NCBI GenBank assembly: GCA_017744935.1 | Contig: JAGIAI010000019.1 | Span: 1 to 64,000, forward strand | Direction: 5' to 3' | DNA: 64,000 nt | Origin: Variovorax sp. | Lineage (GTDB): Bacteria > Pseudomonadota > Gammaproteobacteria > Burkholderiales > Burkholderiaceae_C | Shown: one piece after another, positions 52,654 through 62,104 of the stretch | Layout of the letters: every line of letters begins with the position of its first letter | Numbering within the stretch: the first letter of the stretch is position 1 | Notes under the pieces: model-generated | What the model was told of the DNA's origin: nothing | What the model saw: only the letters and a program-made list of their open reading frames with translations | The model's database searches: none | Position numbers and translations under genes: made by a program

Positions 52654-53640
52654 TCACCTGAAGATCTCGAGCCGGTTCGTGACCTTGAGCAGTCGCAGCG
52701 AACCGAAGCTCACTGCCGTCAGCAGGATCACGCCCTGGAACAGGGGCTGCCACAGCGGTTCGAGGTCGAACACGAAAAGCAGGTCGCCAATGGTGCGCAG
52801 CACCAGCGCGCCGAAGATCGATCCGATCGCACTGCCCGAACCGCCGGCCAGCGAGGTCCCGCCGATGACGACTGCGGCAATCGAGTTCAGCGTGTAGACC
52901 CCGCCGATCGCCGACGAGGCTTCGCCCGAATAAGTCACGAAGGTCAGCAGCAGCCCACCGATGGCTGCCAGGAGCCCCGCCAGCGTGTAGGTGACGATCT
53001 TCGCGCGGCCGATCGCGACGCCGGACATGTAGCTCGCGTTCTCCGAAGAGCCGATCGCCAGAGCCGCGCGCCCGGTCACCGAGCGGCGGTAGGGCACCCA
53101 TACCACCAGCACCACCACAACGAGCACCACCAGCATCGTGGGGATGCCGCCGGGCAGGGCGCCGGTGAGTGCGTCGGCCAGCCCCGCATGCACATCGCCA
53201 CCAGGCACGGGCCGAAGACCCAGCGCGAGGCCGAAGTAGATGATCCCGGTGGCCAGCGTGGTGATGATCGGCTGGAGGCGGCCGTACACGATGATGATCC
53301 CGTTGATGAAGCCGCACAGCGCACCAGTCGCCAGCACGGCGACCACGCCAAGGCCGGCCTGCAGCGGCGTGCCGATCACGAGATGCGAAGCCATGCAGTT
53401 CGCGAGCACGAAGACCATGCCCACCGAGAGATCGATGCCCGCGGTCAGCACGGGCAGCGTCTGCGCCATCGCGACGATCGCGAGCAGCACGCCCTTGTTG
53501 GCGGCAGTGGTCAGCACCGGCGTGCTCCAGCCGACCGGATGCTTGGCGATATAGAGCGCGAAGATCAGGACGAACATCGTCGCGGTCGCGAACACCGCGC
53601 GGTGCTCGCGCAGGTGGAAGCGCCAGTCGGCATGCATCAT
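52654..53640 (-). CDS. Sugar ABC transporter permease (RbsC-like), first
   Basis: A 328-residue BPD_transp_2 permease with VLTAGIDLSVGMVFVLANCMAS, GFINGIIIVYGRLQPIITTLATG, AIGSSENASYMSGVAIGR and VIGGTSLAGGSGSAIGS. It probably forms a heterodimeric channel with the next permease. Its ATG overlaps the ATPase stop by 4 bases (ATGA). Confidence 0.9.
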   Translation of the reverse strand: MMHADWRFHLREHRAVFATATMFVLIFALYIAKHPVGWSTPVLTTAANKGVLLAIVAMAQTLPVLTAGIDLSVGMVFVLANCMASHLVIGTPLQAGLGVVAVLATGALCGFINGIIIVYGRLQPIITTLATGIIYFGLALGLRPVPGGDVHAGLADALTGALPGGIPTMLVVLVVVVLVVWVPYRRSVTGRAALAIGSSENASYMSGVAIGRAKIVTYTLAGLLAAIGGLLLTFVTYSGEASSAIGGVYTLNSIAAVVIGGTSLAGGSGSAIGSIFGALVLRTIGDLLFVFDLEPLWQPLFQGVILLTAVSFGSLRLLKVTNRLEIFR

Positions 53641-55157
53641 GCGGCGGCCTGCTGAAGGTTGAGGGCGCTCGACACCAGCGCCCGTTCGGTGAGTTCCGCG
53701 CCGGCCAGCCAGCGCACGATGCGCCCGTCGTAGAACACGGCCACGCGGTCGCAGCAGCCGATCAGCTCTGCGTAGTCGGTCGAATAGAGCATCACCGCCG
53801 CGCCTTCGTCGGCCAGTGTGCGCACCAGCGCGTAGATCTCCTGCTTGGTGCCGACGTCGATGCCGCGCGTCGGATCGTTCAGCAGCAGGATGCGCGGCGC
53901 GTTGATCAGCCACTTGCCGATCACTACTTTCTGCTGGTTGCCGCCCGACAGCGTGCCGACCGCATCGCTGGTGTCCGGTGCCTTGATCGACAGCCGGCGC
54001 ACGATCTGCGAGACCGCCTGCATCTCGTCCGCCGTGACGAGCACGCCCGCGCGGCTGAGCCGGTCGAGCGCGGCGAGGCTCAGGTTGTCCTTCACCGACA
54101 TCGGCAGCATCAGGCCGTCGGTCTTGCGGTCTTCAGGCACCAATGCAATGCCGTAGCGCATGCTCTTGGCCTGTCTGGGATCGCGCACCGACGCAGGCTT
54201 GCCCTGGAGGCGCACTTCACCGCTCACGCCGCGCAGCACGCCGAAGAGGGAAAGGAAGAACTCGCGCTGGCCCTGGCCGTCAAGTCCGCCCAGCCCGACG
54301 ATCTCGCCTGGCCATACCGCCATGTCGATGTCGTGCAGCCGGCTGTTCCACGAGAGGCCGCGCGTCTCCAGCGCGGGTGCGCCGCCCGCATCAGTGGCAC
54401 GCGGCGGCGGCTTGGGTGGAAAGGCATGCGCGATGTCGCGGCCGATCATCATCTCGATGGTTTCCGCGTCACTCCGGGTGCCGGCCTCGAAGGTCGCGAC
54501 ATGGCTGCCGTTGCGGAACACCGAGCAGTCGTCGGCCAACTCGGCGATCTCCTTCATGCGGTGCGAGATGTAGATGATCGCGAGGCCTTCGCTGCGCAGG
54601 CGCTTCAGCAGCGAGAACACGCGCTCCACATCCGCCGTGGTCAGCGCAGAGGTCGCCTCGTCGAGGATCAGGATCTTCGGGTCGCGCGCAAGCGCTTTCG
54701 CGATCTCGACCATCTGCCGGCGCGACAGCGTCAGGCTTTCGACTGGCGCGAGCGGGTGGATGTCCTCGGCGCCCGCACGCGCCAGTGCGGCCTCGGCGAT
54801 GCGACGCTGCGCCTTGCGGTCGATCAGCCCGTATTTGCGTGGCGGATTGGTGATACAGATGTTGTCAGCCACGCTCAGGTCCGGCATCAGCGAAAGCTCC
54901 TGGAAGATGCACGCGATGCCGGCTGCGACTGCTTCCTGCGGATGCGAGAAGCGGCGCTCGGTGCCTTCCAGCACGATGCGACCTTCGTCGGGCCGCACCA
55001 CGCCGGCCATGATCTTGATCAGCGTCGACTTGCCCGCGCCGTTCTCGCCGAGCACCGCATGAATGCGTCCCGGCGCGCAGGCGAAGCTGGCGCGCTCCAG
55101 CGCGCGCACCCCGCCATAGCGCTTGGAGACGTCGACCAGCCGCAGGATCGGTTCCAA
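53637..55157 (-). CDS. Sugar ABC transporter ATP-binding protein (two NBDs, RbsA-like)
   Basis: A roughly 506-residue tandem ATPase. The first NBD has Walker A GENGAGKST, the signature LSRRQMVEIAKAL and Walker B ILILDEATSALT. The second has a degenerate Walker A GLGGLDGQGQ, the signature LSGGNQQKVVIGKWL and ILLLNDPTRGID, a normal feature of RbsA/MglA proteins. No ATG is available. TTG 55157 is used here. A CTG at 55172 overlaps the binding-protein stop as CTGA, and would copy the ATGA couplings elsewhere in the operon. The binding-protein gene is immediately upstream. Confidence 0.9.
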   Translation of the reverse strand: MEPILRLVDVSKRYGGVRALERASFACAPGRIHAVLGENGAGKSTLIKIMAGVVRPDEGRIVLEGTERRFSHPQEAVAAGIACIFQELSLMPDLSVADNICITNPPRKYGLIDRKAQRRIAEAALARAGAEDIHPLAPVESLTLSRRQMVEIAKALARDPKILILDEATSALTTADVERVFSLLKRLRSEGLAIIYISHRMKEIAELADDCSVFRNGSHVATFEAGTRSDAETIEMMIGRDIAHAFPPKPPPRATDAGGAPALETRGLSWNSRLHDIDMAVWPGEIVGLGGLDGQGQREFFLSLFGVLRGVSGEVRLQGKPASVRDPRQAKSMRYGIALVPEDRKTDGLMLPMSVKDNLSLAALDRLSRAGVLVTADEMQAVSQIVRRLSIKAPDTSDAVGTLSGGNQQKVVIGKWLINAPRILLLNDPTRGIDVGTKQEIYALVRTLADEGAAVMLYSTDYAELIGCCDRVAVFYDGRIVRWLAGAELTERALVSSALNLQQAAA

Positions 55158-55168
55158 AGCCGGAACGG

Positions 55169-56290
55169 TCAGTTGTTCTTCTCGTCCTTCGACATGATGT
55201 CCGTCGCCTTGAGATTCACGTCGCAGGGCGGGAAATCGTTCGTGGTGAAGAAGTTGTCGGTGAGGTCGGGGAAGTAGTTCTCGCCGGCCTTGAAGTTCGG
55301 ATGCGTCGCCATCGGGATCGGCACCGAGATCATCTGCGGCATCACTTTGCCCTGCAGCGCGGCCACGGCAGCCTTCATCGAGATCGCGACGAGGCCGGGC
55401 GACTGGCCGAGCGAAGCGCACACCAGGCCTTCCTTTGCATGCTCCACGCACAGCTTGCGGAAGCCGTTCTCGGCCTCGCCCGCGACCGGGATCATCTTGT
55501 GCTTGGCGTCGATCAGCGCGCGCACCGCGCCGGTGGAGCCGCCCTGCACGAACATGCCGTCGAAGTTCTTGTGCACCGCCACCGCATCGGCGACGGCCTT
55601 CTGTGCCGTGCCGTCGTCCCAGTTACCAACGACCTCGACCACCTCGAACTTGTTGCCCGGGGCTTCCACGACCTTGCGGAAGCCAAGGTGACGATCGCGG
55701 TCCACCGAGTTGCCCGGCACGCCACGCACTTCGAGCAGCTTGCCGCTCTTGCTCGGGATGTTCTTCACCACCCATTCGCCGGACTGCTGGCCCATGGCGA
55801 GCTGGTCCTCGTTGACCATCATCACCTGGTCGCTGTCGAGCACGTTGTCGAAGGGCACGACGACCACGCCGGCCGCGTTCGCGCGCTTGATCACCGGCGC
55901 AAAGGCAGTCGGGTTGACCGCGATCGTCACGATCGCGTCGTAGCCGGAGTTGATGAAGTTGTCGATTGCAGCGATCTGCGCCGCGACGTCGGTGCCGGTC
56001 GAGACGATCTTGAACTCCTTGATGTTGGACTTCATCTCCGGCGTCGCCGCGTAGGCCTTCGCCATCTTGATCATCTGGATGCGCCAGGTGTTGCCCACGA
56101 AGCCATTGGCCAGCGCGATGCGGTACGGGCCTTTCTTGGCCGGCCACTGGAAGTACTTGGTGTTGGCGTCCCAGGGCTTGAAGCAGGCGGGGTTCTCGCC
56201 CGGGCCGCTGACCACCGAGGGGCCGGCCGCCATGGCGGATGCGGCGACGAATGCCGCTGCCGCGGCGACGATGCGGGTGCGAAAGATCAT
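55169..56290 (-). CDS. Sugar ABC transporter substrate-binding protein
   Basis: A 373-residue periplasmic binding protein (Peripla_BP_4 type) with signal peptide RTRIVAAAAAFVAASAMA. Ligand-binding segments include YRIALANGFVGNTWRIQMIKMAKAYA, FINSGYDAIVTIAVNPTAF, VVPFDNVLDS and GMFVQGGSTGAVRALID. It starts the five-gene importer/lactonase operon. AAGGAGACAGCA is before the ATG. A TATGAT on the minus strand at 56402-56397 could be a -10 box, without a clear -35. The sugar is unknown. Confidence 0.88.
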   Translation of the reverse strand: MIFRTRIVAAAAAFVAASAMAAGPSVVSGPGENPACFKPWDANTKYFQWPAKKGPYRIALANGFVGNTWRIQMIKMAKAYAATPEMKSNIKEFKIVSTGTDVAAQIAAIDNFINSGYDAIVTIAVNPTAFAPVIKRANAAGVVVVPFDNVLDSDQVMMVNEDQLAMGQQSGEWVVKNIPSKSGKLLEVRGVPGNSVDRDRHLGFRKVVEAPGNKFEVVEVVGNWDDGTAQKAVADAVAVHKNFDGMFVQGGSTGAVRALIDAKHKMIPVAGEAENGFRKLCVEHAKEGLVCASLGQSPGLVAISMKAAVAALQGKVMPQMISVPIPMATHPNFKAGENYFPDLTDNFFTTNDFPPCDVNLKATDIMSKDEKNN

Positions 56291-56546
56291 TGCTGTCTCC
56301 TTGTTCTGGACGTGGGGCCCGCCTGAACGTGACCGCCCAAGGGGCGAAAACAATGCCGCACACCTGCACATCGTCCTCTGGGCAGGTTGCCCGATCATCA
56401 TACAAATCAGGGTTTGCGCCGGCCGCTTGGGAATTACCCTTGCCGTATTGGCCTGCTCGCACACGGCGTATCCCGCGCGCCACGAGTTCATCGCGCGCTA
56501 CGTCGCGCGGGGCTGATCGTCAGGGTGCTTGCGGCAGAATCGAAAG

Positions 56547-57518
56547 ATGAAGAAATTTCCGGTGGAGGCGAGCCTTCTTCTCGTCGATGACGATCCCAGC
56601 ATCATCCAGGTGCTGAGTCGGATACTTTCTGATTACTCCACCCTTCGATTCGCCACCAGCGGTGCCGACGCACTGCAACTGAGCAAAGAGGCGACGCCCG
56701 ATCTGATCCTGCTCGACGCGCAGATGGGCGACATGAGCGGCCTCCAGGTCTGCGAGGCGCTCAAGGCCGATCCCTCGCTGGTCGACGTACCGGTGATCTT
56801 CGTCAGCAGCCACCAGGAATCCGAGCTCGAAGTCGCGGTGCTGCAGATGGGCGCGGTGGATTTCATCCGCAAGCCGTTCAACGCGCAGCAGGTGCTCGCG
56901 CGGGTCAATACGCAGCTCAAGCTCAAGCGGCTGTCGGACGACTTGCGGCGGCTGTCGCGCGTCGACGGCCTCACCGGGCTGGCGAACGAAGCTGCCTACG
57001 CCGAGACCCTAGCGCGCGAGAGCGCCCGCGCGACGGAGGCAGGGCAGTCCATTTCAATCGTGCGGGTTGAGGTCGACTTCTTCCAGTCCTTCGAGGCGCT
57101 CTACGACCGCAAGGCGACCGACGCCTGCCTCGCGGCTGTCGGCGATGCGCTGCGCCGCAGCATGCGCCGGCCAGGCGATGTCGCGGCGCGACTCGATCGC
57201 GAGCGTTTCGCGATGGTTCTGCCCGACACGTCCGCCGACGATGCGCTGCATGTGGCCAACCGCGTGCTGCGTGCGGTGGAGACGCTCGACATCGGCCACC
57301 AGGGGTCCACGGTTTCGCGCCACGTGACCTGCAGCGCGGGCGTGGCCTCCCTTGACGCGGCCCGACGCGACGAACTGGCTGCAGCAGGCGTCGACGCAAT
57401 CGAGGCGCTGGCTGCAGCGGCCGCGAAGGCGCTCGACACGGCGATCGCAGCCGGCCGGGCACAGGCCGCGATCGCGGCTCCCGATGCAGCGCCGGCGCCC
57501 GTCGCCGACGCAGGCTGA
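56547..57518 (+). CDS. Response regulator with degenerate GGDEF domain
   Basis: A 323-residue protein. The receiver domain (10-125) has LLLVDDDPSI, phospho-acceptor Asp57 in ILLDAQMGD, the SSH switch region and RKPF. The second domain keeps the GGDEF opening DGLTGLANEAAYAETL and the layout of a diguanylate cyclase. The active-site loop reads RLDRERFAMVLP in place of RxGGDEFxxLLP, and the metal segment is VEVDFFQSFEALY. It should not make c-di-GMP. The C-terminal 60 residues are alanine-rich. ATG 56547 is used. The sensor kinase gene follows 8 bases later, so the two are presumably partners. Confidence 0.85.
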   Translation: MKKFPVEASLLLVDDDPSIIQVLSRILSDYSTLRFATSGADALQLSKEATPDLILLDAQMGDMSGLQVCEALKADPSLVDVPVIFVSSHQESELEVAVLQMGAVDFIRKPFNAQQVLARVNTQLKLKRLSDDLRRLSRVDGLTGLANEAAYAETLARESARATEAGQSISIVRVEVDFFQSFEALYDRKATDACLAAVGDALRRSMRRPGDVAARLDRERFAMVLPDTSADDALHVANRVLRAVETLDIGHQGSTVSRHVTCSAGVASLDAARRDELAAAGVDAIEALAAAAAKALDTAIAAGRAQAAIAAPDAAPAPVADAG

Positions 57519-57526
57519 ACAGTCCC

Positions 57527-60500
57527 GTGGGGATTCGTGAGTTCGCGCGGTCCCTGGTCTGGCTGATCGTCGGCCTTTGCGGCGCAGTGGGCGCCGCGCT
57601 GCTGCAGTCCCAACACAACGAGTCGCTGGCGAAAGAGCGCTTTGACGCGCTCGTGCGGCGTGCAGTCGAACAACTCGCCGCCCGCATGAAAAGCTACGAG
57701 ACCGGCCTGCGCAGCACGCGCGGCGCGGTTATCGCCGCAGGCGGGGAGAGCGGCATCACCCGCTTGCGGTTCGCCCAGTTCATGGCTTCGCGCGATATCG
57801 AGCGCGAGTTCCCCGGGTCGGGTGGATTCGGCTACATCCGGCGCGTGCCCGTCGGGCAGGAAGCCGCCTTCGTTGCCGCGGCACGGCTCGACGGCAAGCC
57901 CGATTTCCGCGTCCATCAGCTCGGCCCCAACGATGGCGAGCGCTTCGTCGTCCAGTATTTCGAGCCGGGCGATTCGACCAGCCCCGCCATCGGCCTCGAC
58001 CTGGCTTCGGAACCGAAGCGCCGCGCGGCGGTGGAACGCGCAACGAAAAGCGGCGAGACCACGATCACCGCGCCGATCACGCTGGTGCAGTCGGAGGCCG
58101 ACAGCGTCAGGTTGCGATCGGTGCTGATGCTGCTGCCGATCTATCGCGCCGAGGCGCAGCTCGGCAGGCTCCAGCAGCGGCAGCGCAAGTCGTCGGCGGC
58201 GCGCGGCACGCCCGACGATGTCTTCGGCTGGGCCTATACGCCGCTTCGCATCGACGAAGTGCTCAAGGGTTTCGATTTTCAGGACGGCGAGTTTGCGATG
58301 TCGCTGGTCGATGCGACGCCCGGCGCATCCCGCGAACGCTTCTTCAGGTCGCCGCGGCAGCTGGACGCTCAGCAGACCGACTACGAGGCCACGCTGCCGC
58401 TGGCGTTGTTTGGACGAACCTGGCAGGTCGAGATCATTTCGCAGCCGCGATTCATCAACCAGCTCAACCTGCGCAGCCCGTGGGCGATCTTTCTGATTGG
58501 TTCGCTGCTCGCATTGCTGTTCGCGCTGCTGTCGTTCGTCGAACAGGTCACCCAGCGCCGCAAGGAGCGCGAAGGCGAGCAGCGATCGCGCCTCGCGGCC
58601 ATCGTGACCAGTTCCAACGACGCGGTCATCGGTTGCCGGCTCGACGGCCGGATCACCGATTGGAACGCGGCGGCCGCGAAGATCTTCGGCTACAGCGCAG
58701 AAGAAGTGCAGGGGCAGACGCTGCAGTCGCTGCTGCTGCCACCCGACTACGTGCAGGAAGAGGAAACGCTGCTGCGGCACATCGCCGATGGCAAGTCGGT
58801 TGCCGCGTTCGAGACCTTCCGGCGGCATCGCGACGGTTCGCCAGTGGCAGTTTCGGTGGCTGCGGCGCCGATCCGCTCGGCCGATGGGCGTGTCATCGGT
58901 GTGGCCGAGACGATGCGCGACATCACGCACGAGAAGGCCACCAAGGCGCACATCCTCGAACTGAACGCCACGCTCGAGCATCAGGTGCAGGAGCGCACCG
59001 CGGAGCTGGCTGCGCTGTCGCAGCGCGAGCGCGCGATCCTCGAAGGGGCGGCCAGCGCCATCATCGCGACCGACGTGCGCGGCGTGGTGACGTTGTTCAA
59101 TCCAGCCGCGGAGGCCTTGCTCGGCTACACGGCCGCAGAGGTCGTCGACCGCATGGAGATGAACAGCTTCCACGATGCGTTCGAAGTCCACGGCCGAACG
59201 ATGGCGCTGACGACCGAGATGGGCCGTCCGCTGCAAGCCGGGGAAGTCTTCGCGCCGGCGCCGGGCACCGGACGTGCGCAGGCCCGGGAGTGGACCTATG
59301 TCCGAAAGGACGGCCGCCGCGTCCCGGTGCACCTGAACGTGAGTCCGCTGCGCGATGTGGAAGGCACGGTAGTCGGCTTCATCGCGATCGCGGCCGATCT
59401 CTCGGAACGCAAGGTGGCGGAGCATCGACTGCGTTCGAACGAGCGCTTCATGCGGATCGTGACGGACAACATTCCTGGCGTGGTGGCCTACTGGACGCCG
59501 GACTTGCGTTGCACCTTCGCCAACAACGCGCACGAGCGCTGGCTCGGTCGCAAGTCCGCGGAGATGGCCGGCATCACGATGGAGGAGCTCCTCGGGCCGG
59601 TGCGCCTCGGCGAGAACCAGCCGCTGATCCGCGCGGTGCTGGCCGGCGAGGACCAGCGCGTGATGCGCACCCGCACGATGACCGATGGCACCGTCGTGCA
59701 CTACTGGCTGCACTTCATCCCCGACCGCGACGACGCGGGCATCGTGCAGGGCTTCATCACCGTGGCGGTGGATGTGACCGACATGCGCGAGGCGCAGGCG
59801 CAGCTCGAGCAGCTCAACGAGGCGCTCAATGAGCGCAGCGCGCAGGCGGAATCGGCGAGCCGCGCCAAGAGCGAATTCCTCGCGAACATGAGCCACGAGA
59901 TCCGCTCGCCCCTCAACACGGTGCTGGGGCTGGCCTACCTGCTGCGCCAGACCGAGCTCGACGAACGCCAACGTGAATTGCTCAAGCGGATCCAGACCGC
60001 CAGCACGGCATTGCTCGGCGTCATCAACGACATCCTCGACATCTCGAAGATCGAGGCGGGCGAGATGGTGATCGACGAGACCGAGTTCGGCCTGCGCGAG
60101 CTGCTCGAAGGCGTGATCGAGATGGCCGGAGTCGTGGCCAACAACAAGGACATCGCGCTGCGTCTCGATGCGGAAGAAGACCTGCCGCACCGGCTTCGCG
60201 GCGACGTCACACGCATCCGGCAGATTCTGGTGAATCTGCTGAGCAACGCGGTCAAGTTCACCGCGAAAGGCTCGGTCCGCCTGAACGTTCGGGCGGTGGC
60301 GCGCGACGAACATCACGTACGGCTGCGCCTGGCGGTGACGGACACGGGCATTGGCATCGAGCCCGCGCTGCTCGACCGCCTGTTCACCCCCTTCACGCAG
60401 GCCGATTCATCGACGACGCGCCGCTTCGGCGGCACCGGGCTGGGCTTGTCCATCGTCAGGCAACTCGCCGAGCTGATGGGTGGCGAGATCGGCGTGAACA

Positions 60501-61654
60501 GCACGCCAGGCGCGGGCAGCGAGTTCTGGGTCGTCCTGCCGCTCGGCATTGCCAGCGACGACGAAGCGTTCCCGATGCTCGACGAACTGCATCCTGCCCG
60601 ACGGCTGGAGGATGTTCGTGTGCTCGTGGTCGACGACAGCCAGATCAACCTCGACGTGTGCCGCCACATCCTCGAGAGCGAGGGTGCCCGGGTGAGCCTT
60701 GCGTCCGACGGCGCCGAGGCGGTCGGGCGCTTGCGCGCCGCGCCCGGTGCCTTCGATGCGGTGCTGATGGACGTCCACATGCCCGTGCTTGACGGCAACG
60801 AGGCGACGCGCCGCATCCGCGGTGAACTTGGGTTGCGCGACCTGCCCGTGATCGCCCTGACCGCGAGCGCGCTGGTCTCCGAGCGCGACCGCGCGCTGGA
60901 CGCCGGCATGACGGACTTCATCAGCAAGCCCTTCGAGGTCGAAGCGCTGATTCGCACTGTGCGCCGCTGCGTCGCGCGCGTGCGGGGCGAACAGCCCGCT
61001 GCATCCGGCGAACCGACCCCGGCTCGTGGGCAACTGCCGCACGATTGGCCTCGAATCGAAGGCATCGACGCGGCGGATGCCTTTGCACGACTGGTGGGCG
61101 ACAAGGTGCTGCTGCTCAGCGTGCTGCGTGGGCTTCTGAACGAATACGGCGACTTGGCCGCCAGTACACCGGCGCTGGAGGAGCGCGGCGCGGACGACGC
61201 CCTCCGTGCGCGCTTGCACAAGCTGCAGGGCAGCGCGGGCGTGATCGGTGCCCGGGAAGTCCGGCAGGCGGCGCTTGACGGCGAAACGGCGCTGAAAGCT
61301 GGCGATCGGGCCGCGAGCGAGGGGGCACTGCATGCGCTGAGTGCGGCGCTGCAAACGCTCGAAACATCGGCTCGCACGTGGCTTTTTGCGCCAGTGGACC
61401 CACAGGAATCGCAAGAAGCGTCGACGCTCGACCCTCAAGGGCTCGCCTTGCTGGTCGATGCGCTCGACCGGCAGGATTTGGCCGCCATGCCCTGGTTCGA
61501 GGAACTCGGCCCCGCACTACGTGGTGCGCTCGGCGAAGAGCGCTTTGCGGAACTCGACGTCGCGGTCCGATCGCTCCAGTTCCGCCGCGCCGGGGCGTTG
61601 CTGCGCGACGCATCGCTGGTCAACGACGCAGAAGCAGCCTCGCGTACACCGTGA
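57527..61654 (+). CDS. Hybrid sensor histidine kinase: CHASE - PAS x3 - HisKA - HATPase - REC - HPt
   Basis: A 1375-residue kinase starting at GTG. Membrane helices at about 9-27 and 318-340 bracket a periplasmic CHASE domain (YETGLRSTRGAVIAAGG, FGYIRRVPVGQEAAF). PAS domains lie at about 360-470, 505-625 and 630-755. HisKA has MSHEIRSPLN with His790. The HATPase shows ILVNLLSNAVKFT, DTGIGIEP and FGGTGLGLSIVRQLAELMGG. The receiver has Asp1082 in LMDVHMPVLDG. The HPt has His1231 in LHKLQGSAGVIGA. A complete phosphorelay is therefore present in one chain, and the adjacent response regulator is its likely output. The last 35 bases overlap the convergent DUF2784 gene. Confidence 0.92.
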   Translation: MGIREFARSLVWLIVGLCGAVGAALLQSQHNESLAKERFDALVRRAVEQLAARMKSYETGLRSTRGAVIAAGGESGITRLRFAQFMASRDIEREFPGSGGFGYIRRVPVGQEAAFVAAARLDGKPDFRVHQLGPNDGERFVVQYFEPGDSTSPAIGLDLASEPKRRAAVERATKSGETTITAPITLVQSEADSVRLRSVLMLLPIYRAEAQLGRLQQRQRKSSAARGTPDDVFGWAYTPLRIDEVLKGFDFQDGEFAMSLVDATPGASRERFFRSPRQLDAQQTDYEATLPLALFGRTWQVEIISQPRFINQLNLRSPWAIFLIGSLLALLFALLSFVEQVTQRRKEREGEQRSRLAAIVTSSNDAVIGCRLDGRITDWNAAAAKIFGYSAEEVQGQTLQSLLLPPDYVQEEETLLRHIADGKSVAAFETFRRHRDGSPVAVSVAAAPIRSADGRVIGVAETMRDITHEKATKAHILELNATLEHQVQERTAELAALSQRERAILEGAASAIIATDVRGVVTLFNPAAEALLGYTAAEVVDRMEMNSFHDAFEVHGRTMALTTEMGRPLQAGEVFAPAPGTGRAQAREWTYVRKDGRRVPVHLNVSPLRDVEGTVVGFIAIAADLSERKVAEHRLRSNERFMRIVTDNIPGVVAYWTPDLRCTFANNAHERWLGRKSAEMAGITMEELLGPVRLGENQPLIRAVLAGEDQRVMRTRTMTDGTVVHYWLHFIPDRDDAGIVQGFITVAVDVTDMREAQAQLEQLNEALNERSAQAESASRAKSEFLANMSHEIRSPLNTVLGLAYLLRQTELDERQRELLKRIQTASTALLGVINDILDISKIEAGEMVIDETEFGLRELLEGVIEMAGVVANNKDIALRLDAEEDLPHRLRGDVTRIRQILVNLLSNAVKFTAKGSVRLNVRAVARDEHHVRLRLAVTDTGIGIEPALLDRLFTPFTQADSSTTRRFGGTGLGLSIVRQLAELMGGEIGVNSTPGAGSEFWVVLPLGIASDDEAFPMLDELHPARRLEDVRVLVVDDSQINLDVCRHILESEGARVSLASDGAEAVGRLRAAPGAFDAVLMDVHMPVLDGNEATRRIRGELGLRDLPVIALTASALVSERDRALDAGMTDFISKPFEVEALIRTVRRCVARVRGEQPAASGEPTPARGQLPHDWPRIEGIDAADAFARLVGDKVLLLSVLRGLLNEYGDLAASTPALEERGADDALRARLHKLQGSAGVIGAREVRQAALDGETALKAGDRAASEGALHALSAALQTLETSARTWLFAPVDPQESQEASTLDPQGLALLVDALDRQDLAAMPWFEELGPALRGALGEERFAELDVAVRSLQFRRAGALLRDASLVNDAEAASRTP

Positions 61655-61976
61655 GGTTGAGCAGCGCGACGAACGCGCCCAGCCCGATCTGCACGCCCCG
61701 GGTGAGTCCCTCGGGATAAATCGCCGCGAGCAGGTAGTGCTCGATGAAGCCGCCGCCGTAACCCGCCAGACCGGCCGCCCGGCGGAATTCGTTCTCCAGC
61801 GGGGTGAGCGGGCAGATCCCGCCCGACCATTCGATCCAGATCGCCCACGCGACGGCCGGCAGGTGCAGCCATGCGAGCCGTGGCCAGCGCCAGACCGCCG
61901 CGCCGCCCATCAGCACGAAGAGGATGAAAGCGCCGTGCAGTACCAGCACGCCGTCGGCCAGGATGCGGTGAAGCAT
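61620..61976 (-). CDS. DUF2784 family membrane protein
   Basis: A 118-residue protein with four hydrophobic segments ([71 protein letters not shown]) and the family motif [18 protein letters not shown]. Function is unknown. It is next to alaS but divergent from it, and converges on the hybrid kinase gene with a 35-base overlap. Confidence 0.85.
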   Translation of the reverse strand: MLHRILADGVLVLHGAFILFVLMGGAAVWRWPRLAWLHLPAVAWAIWIEWSGGICPLTPLENEFRRAAGLAGYGGGFIEHYLLAAIYPEGLTRGVQIGLGAFVALLNLTVYARLLLRR

Positions 61977-61999
61977 GGGGTGGGATTCTTCCCCAAACC

Positions 62000-62005
62000 T
62001 ATAAT
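62000..62005 (+). promoter_or_regulatory. Candidate -10 box for alaS
   Basis: A perfect TATAAT about 100 bases before the alaS start, in the divergent spacer with the DUF2784 gene. The region 16-19 bases upstream is G-rich and has no good -35 match, so the assignment rests on the -10 alone. Confidence 0.45.
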
Positions 62006-62104
62006 CGAATGTTCAAGCAGATCAAGCAGTTAGGTGGGTTCGATGCGGGGCGCTGCGCGCCACCTTCACGACGCAGACCGCCTCTGCAACAAGCCAATTC
62101 CAAG

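Noticed and set aside
56397..56402. Minus-strand TATGAT before the sugar-binding protein gene as a promoter
   Set aside because: No -35 match at 16-18 bases, so it is only mentioned with the gene and not listed as a site.
57101..60316. A 1071-codon antisense frame opposite the response regulator and hybrid kinase
   Set aside because: Shadow of the coding strand; every part of the kinase is explained by known domains.
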